Counted from the stretch's first letter, positions 1 to 10,219 are shown. The stretch is DNA of 11,741 nt from Clostridia bacterium (GCA_900754145.1 CAAEBW010000029.1:1-11741); one strand, 5' to 3'. Notes: generated by a model from the letters alone, not told the origin. Made by a program: numbers and translations.

Positions 1-35
1 GCTTTGATTTTTTTCTGTTTTTTAAAAAATAATGC

Positions 36-64
36 TTGACTAATACCCTAAATTGATATATAAT
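36..64 (+). promoter_or_regulatory. sigma-A promoter of rpoBC
   Basis: The -35 box TTGACT (36-41) and the -10 box TATAAT (59-64) are separated by 17 bp, so 11 of 12 bases match consensus. Transcription would start near 71, giving an untranslated leader of about 140 nt before rpoB. The T-rich stretch at 1-22 just upstream resembles the 3' tail of a terminator, probably that of the preceding gene (rplL in most Firmicutes, not visible here), so rpoBC appears to be transcribed at least partly on its own. Confidence 0.85.
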
Positions 65-165
65 TAGAAATTACTAATGATGATGGGGTAATGTGCTCCT
101 ATTATATTTTATTATATATTTTTCCTTTTATTACAGCAGCCCTTTACCCTCATTGCTTATGCTCT

Positions 166-180
166 TGCGGCGACGCCGTA
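166..180 (+). other. small GC-rich hairpin in the rpoB leader
   Basis: TGCGGC and GCCGTA pair around a GAC loop, 8 nt upstream of the GGAGG Shine-Dalgarno at 189-193. It is the only GC-rich element in an otherwise AT-rich leader. It could modulate ribosome access or mRNA stability; nothing more can be said from the sequence. Confidence 0.35.
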
Positions 181-208
181 AAATATTTGGAGGAGTGATT
201 GCAAACCT

Positions 209-4027
<3,819 letters not shown>

Positions 4028-4039
4028 CGGAGGGCAAAT

Positions 4040-7000
4040 ATGGCAGAAATTGAATTTGAATCAATAAAAATCGGACTTGCGTCTCCCGAACAGATAAGAA
4101 GCTGGTCTCACGGCGAGGTTACAAAGCCCGAGACCATCAACTACCGCACCCTAAAGCCCGAGCAGGGCGGTCTCTTCTGCGAGCGCATTTTCGGGCCTCA
4201 GAAGGACTGGGAATGTCACTGCGGTAAGTATAAGCGCATCCGTTATAAGGGTAAGGTCTGCGAGCGCTGCGGCGTTGAGGTTACCCGCGCAAAGGTGCGA
4301 AGAGAGCGTATGGGCTCAATAGAGCTTGCCGCTCCTGTTTCCCACATCTGGTATTTCAAAACTATCCCCTCTCGTATGGGCTTGGTGCTTGATATAACCC
4401 CCAAAGCGCTTGAGCAGGTGCTCTATTTCTCACAGTATATTGTTACCGACCCGGGTACTACTCCCCTTGAGAAAAAACAGCTTTTGAACGAAAAGCAGTA
4501 CCGCGATATGCGCGAAAAGTATGAGGACGATTTTGAAGCGGGTATGGGCGCGGAGGCTATCAAAAAGCTTCTCTGCGAAATCGACCTTGATAAGACCTGC
4601 GAGGAATTAAGAAACGAGCTTGAAAACGCCACAGGTCAGAAGAGCGTACGCCTTTTAAAACGCCTTGAGGTGTTAGAGGCGTTCAGGCAGTCGGGCAACC
4701 GTCCCGAGTGGATGATTCTTGACGTAATTCCCGTAATTCCGCCCGATTTGCGCCCAATGGTACAGCTTGACGGCGGACGCTTCGCCACAAGCGACCTTAA
4801 TGACCTGTATAGGCGGGTTATCAACCGTAACAACCGCTTAAAAAGACTCTTAGAGCTTAAGGCTCCCGATATAATCGTCCGCAACGAGAAGCGTATGCTT
4901 CAAGAGGCGGTGGACGCCCTTATCGACAACGGCAGACGTGGCAAGCCCGTAACAGGGCCTAACAACCGCCCGCTTAAGTCCCTTTCGGATATGCTTAAGG
5001 GTAAGCAGGGACGTTTCCGTCAGAACCTGCTCGGAAAGCGCGTTGACTATTCGGGACGTTCGGTTATCGTTGTAGGGCCTGAGCTTAAGATGTATCAGTG
5101 CGGTCTTCCTAAGGAGATGGCGCTGGAGCTTTTCAAGCCCTTTGTTATGAAACGCCTTGTTGAAACAAAGGCGGTTACAAATATTAAATCGGCAAGGAAG
5201 ATGGTTGAGCGTGCGTCAAACGAGGTTTGGGACGCGCTTGAAACGGTAATTAAAGAGCATCCTGTGCTGCTTAACCGTGCGCCTACACTCCACAGACTCG
5301 GTATTCAGGCGTTTGAGCCCGTACTGGTTGAGGGTAAGGCGTTAAAGCTCCACCCGCTGGTTTGTACCGCTTATAACGCCGACTTCGACGGCGACCAGAT
5401 GGCGGTTCACGTTCCGTTGTCGGCAGAGGCTCAGGCGGAGGCGCGCTTCCTTATGCTTGCCGCCAATAACCTCTTAAAGCCGTCGGACGGTAAGCCTGTT
5501 ACCGTTCCTACCCAGGATATGGTACTCGGCTCGTACTACCTCACCCTTGTTAAGTCGGACGAAAAGGGCGCTAATAAGATATTCCGCGATAAAAACGAGG
5601 CTATTATGGCATACAGCGATAATATCATCGGTCTGCACGCTCCGATAAGGGTGCGTATGACAAACGCCGAGGGCGAAAGCGGGCTTGTATGGACTACTGT
5701 CGGCTTCATAATCTTCAACGAGTCTATCCCGCAGGATTTGGGCTTTGTTGACAGAACCGACCCCGCCCGCAAGCTTGACCTTGAATGGACCTTTACGGTC
5801 AAGAATCCCGACACCAACTTTATTGAGAGCAATGACGACATTGTTCAGAATAAGGTAGGCAAAAAGCAGCTCGGTAAAATTATCGACCGCTGTATCACAA
5901 TTCACGGCACAAGCGAATCTTCAATCGTGCTTGATAATATTAAGGCTACAGGCTTCAAATACTCCACAAAGGGCGCTATAACCGTTGCGGTTATAGATGC
6001 GGTAATTCCGCCCGCTAAGAAGGATATTCTTGCCGATGCTGAAAATCAGATTGACCGTGTAACCCGCGACTACCGCCGCGGTCTTATAAGCAACGAGGAG
6101 CGCAGCCGCCATATTATCGAAATATGGAACAAGGCTACCGAGGACGTTGCGGATGCGCTTAAGGGCAACCTTGACGAGTTCAACCCCATATTTATGATGG
6201 CGGACTCGGGCGCGCGCGGTTCTATGAGCCAGATAAGACAGCTTGCAGGTATGCGCGGACTTATCGCTAATACCGCGGGTAAGGTAATTGAGGTTCCTAT
6301 CCGTGCTAACTACCGTGAGGGTCTTAATGTACTTGAGTACTTTATTTCCTCCCGCGGCGCGCGTAAGGGACTTGCCGATACCGCGCTTCGTACCGCTGAC
6401 TCGGGTTATCTTACCCGCCGTCTTGTTGACGTTGCACAGGACGTTATCGTCCGCGAGGACGACTGCGGCACCGAGGAAGGTCTTACAATATTCGATATTA
6501 AGGACGGCAACCATATCTTAGAGCCGCTTGAAGAGCGCCTTGAGGGCAGATATCTGCTCCACGATGCGGTTCACCCCGAGACGGGCGAGCTTATATGGTC
6601 GCACGAGGATATGATTACGGGCGAGGGCGCAAAGAAAATTGTCGACGCGGGTATTACCCGAATCGAGATTCGTTCTGTGCTTACCTGCCACAGCCACCAC
6701 GGCGTCTGCAAGAAGTGCTACGGCAGAAACCTTGCTACAAGCAAGCCTGTTACAATCGGCGAGGCTGTCGGAATTGTCGCGGCGCAGTCGATAGGCGAGC
6801 CGGGTACACAGCTTACTATGCGTACCTTCCACACGGGCGGTATCGCCAGCACCGAGGATATTACACAGGGTCTTCCCCGTGTTGAGGAGCTGTTTGAGGC
6901 AAGAAGACCCAAGAGATGCGCGCTTATCGCCAAAATTGACGGCAGAGTCCGCATAGCCGAGGAAAAGAAGAGCAACGTTGTTATTATCACAAATGACGAG

Positions 7001-7684
7001 CTTAAGACCGAGGAAAAGGTCACCATTCCTTACGGTATACGCTGTCTTGTAAAGGACGGCGATATGGTAAAAGCGGGCGATATGCTGATTCCGGGCGCTA
7101 AATATCCGCAGGATATTTTGGAGGCTCAGGGACCCGAGGCGGTCGAGGAATATATCATTGCCGAGATTCAGAACGCCTACCGTACTCAGGGTGTTGACAT
7201 TAACGATAAGCACATTGAGGTCATTGTCCGTCAGATGATGAGAAAGCTCCGCGTTACCGACGCAGGCTCTACAGACCTGTTGCAGAACGTGAGCTATGAA
7301 TACAAGGAAATTGCCGATGCGAACGCGAAGGTTCAGGAGAGAATCGACGCGGGCGAGGAGGGGCTTACCAAAGCCACCTACCGCGCTACATTGCTCGGTA
7401 TTACAAAAGCTTCCTTGGCGACAGAGTCCTTCCTGTCCGCCGCATCCTTCCAGGAGACCACAAGGGTTCTCACCGAGGCGGCTATCAAGGGCAAGGTTGA
7501 CCCGCTGTTCGGTCTTAAGGAAAATGTTATCATCGGTAAGCTTGTTCCCGCGGGAACAGGTATGCGCTGCGAGGAAATCAATCCCGCCGCCTATGACGAG
7601 AAGGAGAAAACCGACTACGAGGGCGAGGACGGTTTGTTCGTGACCGAAACCGAGGAAACCCCCGAAACAGTAATTGCCGAATAA
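4040..7684 (+). CDS. rpoC: DNA-directed RNA polymerase subunit beta'
   Basis: This is the beta' subunit, which holds the catalytic magnesium of RNA polymerase. It is 1214 aa, close to the Firmicutes norm, with no lineage insertion. Visible landmarks in order: N-terminal zinc site C59/C61/C74/C77; catalytic NADFDGD with D448, D450 and D452; a bridge-helix-type segment containing [14 protein letters not shown]; second zinc site C809/C883/C890/C893, with the same spacing as in E. coli; and trigger-loop residues TMRTFHTGG (926-934). The start has a good Shine-Dalgarno, GGAGGG at 4029-4034, 5 nt before ATG, and rpoB ends only 12 bp upstream, so the two genes are cotranscribed. The C-terminal 30 residues are again acidic. 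The next gene is convergent, so the rpoBC unit ends here rather than running into rpsL/rpsG/fusA. Confidence 0.99.
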   Translation: MAEIEFESIKIGLASPEQIRSWSHGEVTKPETINYRTLKPEQGGLFCERIFGPQKDWECHCGKYKRIRYKGKVCERCGVEVTRAKVRRERMGSIELAAPVSHIWYFKTIPSRMGLVLDITPKALEQVLYFSQYIVTDPGTTPLEKKQLLNEKQYRDMREKYEDDFEAGMGAEAIKKLLCEIDLDKTCEELRNELENATGQKSVRLLKRLEVLEAFRQSGNRPEWMILDVIPVIPPDLRPMVQLDGGRFATSDLNDLYRRVINRNNRLKRLLELKAPDIIVRNEKRMLQEAVDALIDNGRRGKPVTGPNNRPLKSLSDMLKGKQGRFRQNLLGKRVDYSGRSVIVVGPELKMYQCGLPKEMALELFKPFVMKRLVETKAVTNIKSARKMVERASNEVWDALETVIKEHPVLLNRAPTLHRLGIQAFEPVLVEGKALKLHPLVCTAYNADFDGDQMAVHVPLSAEAQAEARFLMLAANNLLKPSDGKPVTVPTQDMVLGSYYLTLVKSDEKGANKIFRDKNEAIMAYSDNIIGLHAPIRVRMTNAEGESGLVWTTVGFIIFNESIPQDLGFVDRTDPARKLDLEWTFTVKNPDTNFIESNDDIVQNKVGKKQLGKIIDRCITIHGTSESSIVLDNIKATGFKYSTKGAITVAVIDAVIPPAKKDILADAENQIDRVTRDYRRGLISNEERSRHIIEIWNKATEDVADALKGNLDEFNPIFMMADSGARGSMSQIRQLAGMRGLIANTAGKVIEVPIRANYREGLNVLEYFISSRGARKGLADTALRTADSGYLTRRLVDVAQDVIVREDDCGTEEGLTIFDIKDGNHILEPLEERLEGRYLLHDAVHPETGELIWSHEDMITGEGAKKIVDAGITRIEIRSVLTCHSHHGVCKKCYGRNLATSKPVTIGEAVGIVAAQSIGEPGTQLTMRTFHTGGIASTEDITQGLPRVEELFEARRPKRCALIAKIDGRVRIAEEKKSNVVIITNDELKTEEKVTIPYGIRCLVKDGDMVKAGDMLIPGAKYPQDILEAQGPEAVEEYIIAEIQNAYRTQGVDINDKHIEVIVRQMMRKLRVTDAGSTDLLQNVSYEYKEIADANAKVQERIDAGEEGLTKATYRATLLGITKASLATESFLSAASFQETTRVLTEAAIKGKVDPLFGLKENVIIGKLVPAGTGMRCEEINPAAYDEKEKTDYEGEDGLFVTETEETPETVIAE

Positions 7685-7690
7685 ATTAAA

Positions 7691-7728
7691 GCGGCTGTCA
7701 CGCTTGTTTAAGCGCGACAGCCGCCTTT
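7691..7728 (+). terminator. rpoBC terminator, possibly bidirectional
   Basis: GCGGCTGTC plus CGCTT (7691-7705) pairs with AAGCG plus GACAGCCGC (7710-7724) around a GTTT loop, with one A/C mismatch, giving 14 base pairs. The plus-strand tail is only weakly T-rich (CTTTGTATTTA); the minus-strand tail is CTTTAATTTATT. As it lies between two convergent genes it may serve both. Confidence 0.8.
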
Positions 7729-7767
7729 GTATTTACTGTAAATCTAAAAGTGCCTGATTCAAGACAA

Positions 7768-8475
7768 TTACTTTAATCCCTCAATATATTCGTAAAGCTC
7801 CTTAAATCCTCCATGAGGGTAGACGCTAATATCTATTCCCTTTTTATTTATCAGGCAGTCGGTAAGCAAAAAGACCTGAATACCGAGCTTTTGCGCCGCG
7901 CCGTCCTCTTCTGCGTCATTGCCGACCATAAGACATTCCGCGGGATCAAGGGAAAGTTTTTCGAGAATTTCCGAATAGTAAGCGGGATTGGGTTTGCAGT
8001 AATGCGAGTTTTCGTAGGTGGTGTAGAGCTCGAAATCGTCTTTATCAAGCCCTGCCCATTTGATTCTGTTTTCGGTCGCTACAGCGGGGAAAATCGGATT
8101 TGTCGCAAGAATCAGCTTGAACCCCTTTTCCTTTAATTGTTTTACGGTATCTGCGGCGGCGGGGTTGAAGCCGCAGTCAGAGCTGACCTCATTGAATTCA
8201 TTACGGTAGTAGTCGTCAAAAATCGGTTTGTCATTAAGCACTTCTTTACCGAAAAATTCTTCAAACGCAAGCCAAAACGCCTCTTCGTTGGTACGCTCGC
8301 CGTTGTTTTTAATCATTGCCGCCGTGCCTGTCCATATTCCATCGACCGTCTTTTTGGGATCGTAGCCTAAAGGGGAAAGCTTTTTTACAAGGCGGCTGAA
8401 ATAGCCGTTTGCAAATTTGTCCTGATCCATCGGCAGAAGCGTGCCGTCCAAATCAAAAAGTATGTTCTTTATCAT
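7768..8475 (-). CDS. HAD-superfamily hydrolase (subfamily IA phosphatase)
   Basis: This 235-aa soluble protein has all four haloacid-dehalogenase motifs: DLDGT near the N-terminus (nucleophile D8, acid D10), T125 in ATNP, K161 in CKPNP, and GNDAEED with D187 and acidic residues 189-191. A helical cap of the C1 type fits residues 15-95. Such proteins hydrolyse small phosphate esters (nucleoside monophosphates, phosphoglycolate or sugar phosphates); the substrate cannot be read from the sequence. The start ATG has a GGGTGAT ribosome site on the minus strand (plus 8481-8487). It is monocistronic, convergent with rpoC and divergent from the coat gene, with its own promoter at 8493-8520. Nothing links it functionally to either neighbour. 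Confidence 0.93.
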   Translation of the reverse strand: MIKNILFDLDGTLLPMDQDKFANGYFSRLVKKLSPLGYDPKKTVDGIWTGTAAMIKNNGERTNEEAFWLAFEEFFGKEVLNDKPIFDDYYRNEFNEVSSDCGFNPAAADTVKQLKEKGFKLILATNPIFPAVATENRIKWAGLDKDDFELYTTYENSHYCKPNPAYYSEILEKLSLDPAECLMVGNDAEEDGAAQKLGIQVFLLTDCLINKKGIDISVYPHGGFKELYEYIEGLK

Positions 8476-8492
8476 TTGAAATCACCCATTAT

Positions 8493-8520
8493 ATTTTAAC
8501 ATCAAAGCGCGGTTTGTCAA
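8493..8520 (-). promoter_or_regulatory. promoter of the HAD phosphatase gene
   Basis: On the minus strand TTGACA (plus 8515-8520) and TAAAAT (plus 8493-8498) are separated by 16 bp, with an extended -10 TG one base upstream. The predicted start near 8486 leaves a leader of only about 11 nt carrying the GGGTGAT ribosome site. Confidence 0.7.
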
Positions 8521-8538
8521 GAAAATATAGCAAAAAAG

Positions 8539-8567
8539 GTATATTTTAGGCCCCTTTGGCGATAATA
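8539..8567 (+). promoter_or_regulatory. possible sporulation-type promoter for the coat gene
   Basis: GTATATT (8539-8545) and CGATAATA (8560-8567) are 14 bp apart, loosely resembling the B. subtilis sigma-E pattern (ATATT, 14 bp, CATACAnT). A sigma-A reading is also possible (TTGTCA at 8514-8519 with TATATT at 8540-8545, 20-bp spacer). Neither is strong. Confidence 0.25.
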
Positions 8568-8584
8568 AAAGCGAGGTGATTTTA

Positions 8585-9037
8585 ATGCAATTAACACAAA
8601 AGGAAACCGAGCTATTAAAGGATTTGAAAACTCAGGAAAAGCTTTGCGCGGAAAAATATACGCAGTATTCACAGTCCGCCAAGGACCCTCAGCTCAAAAA
8701 TCTTTTTTCGCAGATTGCGGGTGTTGAACAGCAACACTTAAAGACAATCGAGCAGCTTGAGGGCGGAACGGTTCCGACTCCCGCGGGCGGATCGTCGGCT
8801 CAGCCGAGCTTTACCGCAAATTACGCAGTCGCCGAGACTGAGGACAAAAAGCATGACTGCTATCTCTGCACGGACGCCCTGACGACCGAAAAGCACGCTT
8901 CACAGCTTTACGACACCTGTATTTTTGAATTCAAGCAGGAAAATGTCCGAACCTTGCTTAACGGTATTCAAAAGGAAGAACAGAATCACGGCAAAATGAT
9001 TTACGATTATATGTCGGTAAACGCGATGTACTCTTAA
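8585..9037 (+). CDS. spore coat protein, CotF-like
   Basis: This 150-aa protein resembles the Coat_F family found in the outer layers of Firmicute spores. It has two similar helical halves, about 1-60 and 90-150, joined by a flexible Gly/Ala/Pro/Ser-rich linker (60-80). Each half has regularly spaced Glu and His residues (E18, E23, E48, H51; E102, H104, E132, H135), like a ferritin-type four-helix bundle, though metal binding is not shown. There is no signal peptide, as expected for a protein assembled from the mother-cell cytoplasm. ATG 8585 is preferred because GAGGTGA (8573-8579) ends 5 nt before it; the in-frame GTG at 8576 lies inside that ribosome site. The gene is monocistronic with its own terminator. 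Family assignment is from remembered similarity. Confidence 0.88.
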   Translation: MQLTQKETELLKDLKTQEKLCAEKYTQYSQSAKDPQLKNLFSQIAGVEQQHLKTIEQLEGGTVPTPAGGSSAQPSFTANYAVAETEDKKHDCYLCTDALTTEKHASQLYDTCIFEFKQENVRTLLNGIQKEEQNHGKMIYDYMSVNAMYS

Positions 9038-9063
9038 GAAAAACTTTTTCAAAGCAATGGTAT

Positions 9064-9107
9064 AAAAGGCTGTTTTCTGAGTAAGGCTTGGATGACAGCC
9101 TTTTTGC
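9064..9107 (+). terminator. terminator of the CotF-like gene
   Basis: AAAAGGCTGT (9064-9073) pairs with ACAGCCTTTT (9095-9104) around a 21-nt loop, followed by a T run. It lies 26 bp after the coat gene stop codon. Confidence 0.8.
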
Positions 9108-9160
9108 TTTTAAAAGGCGGGCAATCAAAGGAATAAATTAAAAAATAGTTCTGAAAAGTC

Positions 9161-9192
9161 TTGACTTATTACCCGAATTGTGGTAGTATAAT
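9161..9192 (+). promoter_or_regulatory. promoter of tRNA-Gly
   Basis: TTGACT (9161-9166) is followed by TAGTAT (9184-9189, 17-bp spacer) overlapping a perfect TATAAT (9187-9192, 20-bp spacer). Either -10 would start transcription about 5-9 nt before the tRNA. Confidence 0.75.
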
Positions 9193-9203
9193 AAAGATGT
9201 TTC

Positions 9204-9278
9204 GCGGGTGTAGTTCAATGGCTAGAATCCCAGCCTTCCAAGCTGGTCGTGTGGGTTCGATTCCCATCACCCGCTCCA
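9204..9278 (+). tRNA. tRNA-Gly(TCC)
   Basis: The acceptor stem GCGGGTG/CACCCGC pairs perfectly. The anticodon stem CCAGC/GCTGG encloses the loop CTTCCAA with anticodon TCC at 9237-9239, which reads GGA. The T arm is GTGGG-TTCGATT-CCCAT. The discriminator is T and CCA is encoded (9276-9278). It has its own promoter and terminator and is complete. Confidence 0.97.
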
Positions 9279-9283
9279 ATTTA

Positions 9284-9312
9284 CCGCAAACAGTTTTGTT
9301 TGCGGATTTTTT
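9284..9312 (+). terminator. terminator of tRNA-Gly
   Basis: CCGCAAAC (9284-9291) and GTTTGCGG (9298-9305) form an 8-bp stem with loop AGTTTT, followed by six Ts (9307-9312). It lies between tRNA-Gly and the tRNA-Arg half array, so the array should not depend mainly on the tRNA-Gly promoter. Confidence 0.88.
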
Positions 9313-9323
9313 GTAATTCCTAT

Positions 9324-9363
9324 GTTTCCGTAGCTCAGCCGGATAGAGCGCGAGCCTCCTAAG
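9324..9363 (+). pseudogene. truncated tRNA-Arg(CCT) 5' half, copy A
   Basis: Forty nucleotides run from tRNA position 1 (GTTTCCG acceptor strand) through a complete D arm (GCTC/GAGC) and the anticodon loop CTCCTAA plus one G, then stop. The following AATATG cannot complete the anticodon stem CGAGC, and no T arm follows. It begins 11 nt after the T run of the tRNA-Gly terminator and has no visible promoter. It differs from copy B at 4 of 40 positions. Confidence 0.88.
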
Positions 9364-9375
9364 AATATGTTATAA

Positions 9376-9402
9376 CGACCGCCTTTTGAGGAAAAGTGAT
9401 TG
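9376..9402 (+). repeat. hairpin-type module in unit A
   Basis: This 27-bp module (arms CGACCGCCTTTT and AAAAGTGATTG around GAGG) starts 12 nt after copy A. Its own arms pair poorly beyond CTTTT/AAAAG. The right arm is an exact 11-nt reverse complement of the left arm of the matching module in unit C. Confidence 0.55.
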
Positions 9403-9428
9403 ACAATGAGTTAATCTAAGCCTAAAAT
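9400..9428 (+). promoter_or_regulatory. promoter inside unit A, driving tRNA half B
   Basis: A perfect -35 TTGACA (9400-9405) and TAAAAT (9423-9428) are separated by exactly 17 bp. The predicted start lies about 12 nt upstream of the copy B half at 9447. The next unit therefore carries promoter plus tRNA 5' half, which is what an element replacing the 5' part of a tRNA gene must supply. Confidence 0.75.
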
Positions 9429-9446
9429 TGAATAGATTTCAAAGAT

Positions 9447-9486
9447 GTTTCCGTAGCTCAGCTGGATAGAGCGACCGCCTCCTAAG
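9447..9486 (+). pseudogene. truncated tRNA-Arg(CCT) 5' half, copy B
   Basis: The 40-nt half has acceptor strand GTTTCCG, D arm GCTC/GAGC and anticodon stem strand ACCGC, and ends at CCTCCTAAG exactly as copy A does. The sequence after it (AGTTTG) does not complete the tRNA. A good promoter lies just upstream, so a truncated transcript is plausible. Confidence 0.88.
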
Positions 9487-9495
9487 AGTTTGTTC

Positions 9496-9528
9496 CACCT
9501 CTCGCCTTTCGCAAAAAGGCGGGAGGTG
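9496..9528 (+). repeat. 14-bp hairpin in unit B
   Basis: CACCTCTCGCCTTT (9496-9509) pairs with AAAGGCGGGAGGTG (9515-9528) around a five-base loop, with a single G-T pair in 14. It starts 9 nt after copy B and has no T run, so it is not a classical terminator. It is the strongest of the four unit hairpins. Confidence 0.8.
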
Positions 9529-9560
9529 CGTAGAATAAAAATATCCACATATTGCTAAAT

Positions 9561-9600
9561 GTCTCTGTACCTCAGCAGGATAGAGGGTCCGCCTCCTAAG
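9561..9600 (+). pseudogene. truncated tRNA-Arg(CCT) 5' half, copy C
   Basis: This 40-nt half is identical, base for base, to the first 40 nt of the intact tRNA-Arg at 9789-9828, including the unusual CCTC/GAGG D stem. Similarity ends abruptly on both sides: AATATG follows here, while CGGAAC follows in the intact gene. The AATATGTTATAAC that follows also follows copy A. Confidence 0.9.
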
Positions 9601-9612
9601 AATATGTTATAA

Positions 9613-9639
9613 CAATCACTTTTTAGGAAAAGGCGAATG
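9613..9639 (+). repeat. hairpin-type module in unit C, inverted relative to unit A
   Basis: This 27-bp module matches the reverse complement of the unit A module at 20 of 27 positions (17 of 27 in direct orientation), while the flanking AATATGTTATAA and ACA stay in the same orientation. Its left arm CAATCACTTTT exactly complements the unit A right arm. Confidence 0.5.
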
Positions 9640-9665
9640 ACACTAAGTTTGTTTACAACTAAATA
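9637..9665 (+). promoter_or_regulatory. degenerate promoter inside unit C
   Basis: ATGACA and TAAATA, 17 bp apart, sit at exactly the same distance from the end of copy C (37 nt) as the strong promoter does from copy A. This looks like a decayed version of the unit A promoter. TTGTTT (9649-9654) with TATATT (9672-9677) at 17 bp is an alternative. Confidence 0.35.
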
Positions 9666-9685
9666 TTGTTATATATTTTTCAAAA

Positions 9686-9724
9686 GCCCCCTTAGTTAAA
9701 TGGATATAATAAACCCCTCCTAAG
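9686..9724 (+). pseudogene. truncated tRNA-Arg(CCT) 5' half, copy D (different lineage)
   Basis: The 39-nt half has acceptor strand GCCCCCT, a D arm with AAATGGATA loop, and anticodon stem strand AACCC, and ends at the same CCTCCTAAG. Outside the anticodon loop it is unlike copies A, B, C and E and resembles the AT-rich tRNA-Arg(CCT) type often carried by mobile elements (remembered similarity). Only two anticodon-stem pairs can form with the GGTTAT that follows. Confidence 0.75.
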
Positions 9725-9735
9725 GTTATACTAAA

Positions 9736-9766
9736 TCACTCGCCTTTGCTCAAAAGGCGAGCGATA
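9736..9766 (+). repeat. hairpin in unit D
   Basis: CTCGCCTTT (9739-9747) pairs with AAAGGCGAG (9753-9761) around GCTCA. Beyond one mismatch the stem extends by three more pairs. The CCTTT start lies 18 nt after the half, as in the other units. There is no T run. Confidence 0.75.
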
Positions 9767-9788
9767 ATATAGATAAAATTTCATACAC

Positions 9789-9865
9789 GTCTCTGTACCT
9801 CAGCAGGATAGAGGGTCCGCCTCCTAAGCGGAACGCCCCCGGTTCGAATCCGGGCAGGGACGCCA
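9789..9865 (+). tRNA. tRNA-Arg(CCT), intact
   Basis: The acceptor stem GTCTCTG/CAGGGAC pairs fully with one T-G pair. The D stem is CCTC/GAGG, the anticodon stem TCCGC/GCGGA encloses CTCCTAA with anticodon CCT (9823-9825), reading AGG, and the T arm is CCCGG-TTCGAAT-CCGGG. The discriminator is G and CCA is encoded at 9863-9865. The first 40 nt are identical to truncated copy C. The C10-G25 pair in the D stem is unusual, as most tRNAs have G10. The promoter is unclear: only weak boxes lie in unit D (TTGCTC 9746-9751 with TATAGA 9768-9773). Confidence 0.96.
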
Positions 9866-9873
9866 CAAAAAAC

Positions 9874-9917
9874 GCCGAAAGCCTTGATTTTTCAAGGTTT
9901 TCGGCTTTACTTTTTTG
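9874..9917 (+). terminator. terminator of tRNA-Arg
   Basis: GCCGAAAGCCTTGA (9874-9887) pairs with TCAAGGTTTTCGGC (9892-9905) with one G-T pair, followed by TTTACTTTTTT. It starts 9 nt after the encoded CCA. Confidence 0.9.
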
Positions 9918-10005
9918 TCGGGTGTCCTTGTTTGTTCTGCTCGGCTTCTTTACTGTGAGCGATCCTTTTTACTTAGGTTGCGGACTCCCTATCCCTTGAA
10001 AATCC

Positions 10006-10098
10006 TGCTAATCAAATTAGCAAGAAAACCCCGTTTTTGCTAATGAAAATCGACTTTCTGCTAATCGCTCAGAAAATCGTGCTAAAAATCTTGCTAAT
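10006..10098 (+). repeat. TGCTAAT repeat cluster
   Basis: Direct copies of TGCTAAT lie at 10006, 10038, 10059, 10080 (TGCTAAA) and 10092, plus one inverted copy ATTAGCA at 10016-10022 that makes a palindrome with the first. Three successive copies are exactly 21 bp apart (two helical turns), and several are preceded by GAAAATC. The last copy overlaps the -35 region of a TATAAT at 10112-10117. The pattern fits an operator or recombinase arm-site array. The rest of the 377-bp gap between tRNA-Arg and the next gene (9918-10005 and 10118-10190) shows nothing recognisable. Confidence 0.7.
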
Positions 10099-10117
10099 TA
10101 AAAAGTGTGCTTATAAT
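10091..10117 (+). promoter_or_regulatory. possible promoter overlapping the last TGCTAAT repeat
   Basis: A perfect TATAAT (10112-10117) has a poor -35, TTGCTA at 10091-10096 with a 15-bp spacer, which is itself part of the last repeat. If real, a protein bound to the repeats would control it. Confidence 0.3.
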
Positions 10118-10190
10118 AGTTCGACCTTGTTTTACCCCGTACCTTTTAATCCCTTTGTTATGTAGTATTATCCTATCCCAAACCGCACAT

Positions 10191-10219
10191 TTCACAAAAA
10201 GCCTATCCTTATATATAAT
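10191..10219 (+). promoter_or_regulatory. promoter of the 59-aa protein gene
   Basis: TTCACA (10191-10196) and TATAAT (10214-10219) are 17 bp apart, 11 of 12 matching consensus. The predicted start near 10226 leaves a short leader with AGGAGG at 10229-10234. Confidence 0.8.

Larger units (their letters stand above)
9324..9828 (+). repeat. array of five tRNA-Arg(CCT) 5' halves with hairpin-bearing spacers
   Basis: Half copies start at 9324, 9447, 9561, 9686 and 9789 (spacing 123, 114, 125 and 103 bp). All end in CCTCCTAAG. After each truncated half come exactly 17 nt and then GCCTTT (ACTTTT in unit C). The geometry fits attachment sites of successively inserted small elements whose crossover lies in the anticodon loop, each bringing a replacement tRNA 5' half. 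No recombinase gene is in the window. The elements themselves are an inference; the repeats and shared end point are directly visible. Confidence 0.7.

Noticed and set aside
6518..7213. Long antisense ORF within rpoC
   Set aside because: Same reason: shadow of the rpoC coding pattern.
7813..8136. Plus-strand ORF opposite the HAD gene
   Set aside because: The minus-strand frame has all four HAD motifs, a ribosome site and a promoter; the opposite frame has none of these.
9324..9828. CRISPR-like array
   Set aside because: The repeats are tRNA halves that diverge from one another, spacers are 61-85 bp with shared hairpins and promoters, and no cas genes are present.
9324..9828. Integron cassette array with attC sites
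   Set aside because: No integron integrase, no cassette ORFs and no attC core triplet pattern; only the hairpin-plus-core idea is similar.
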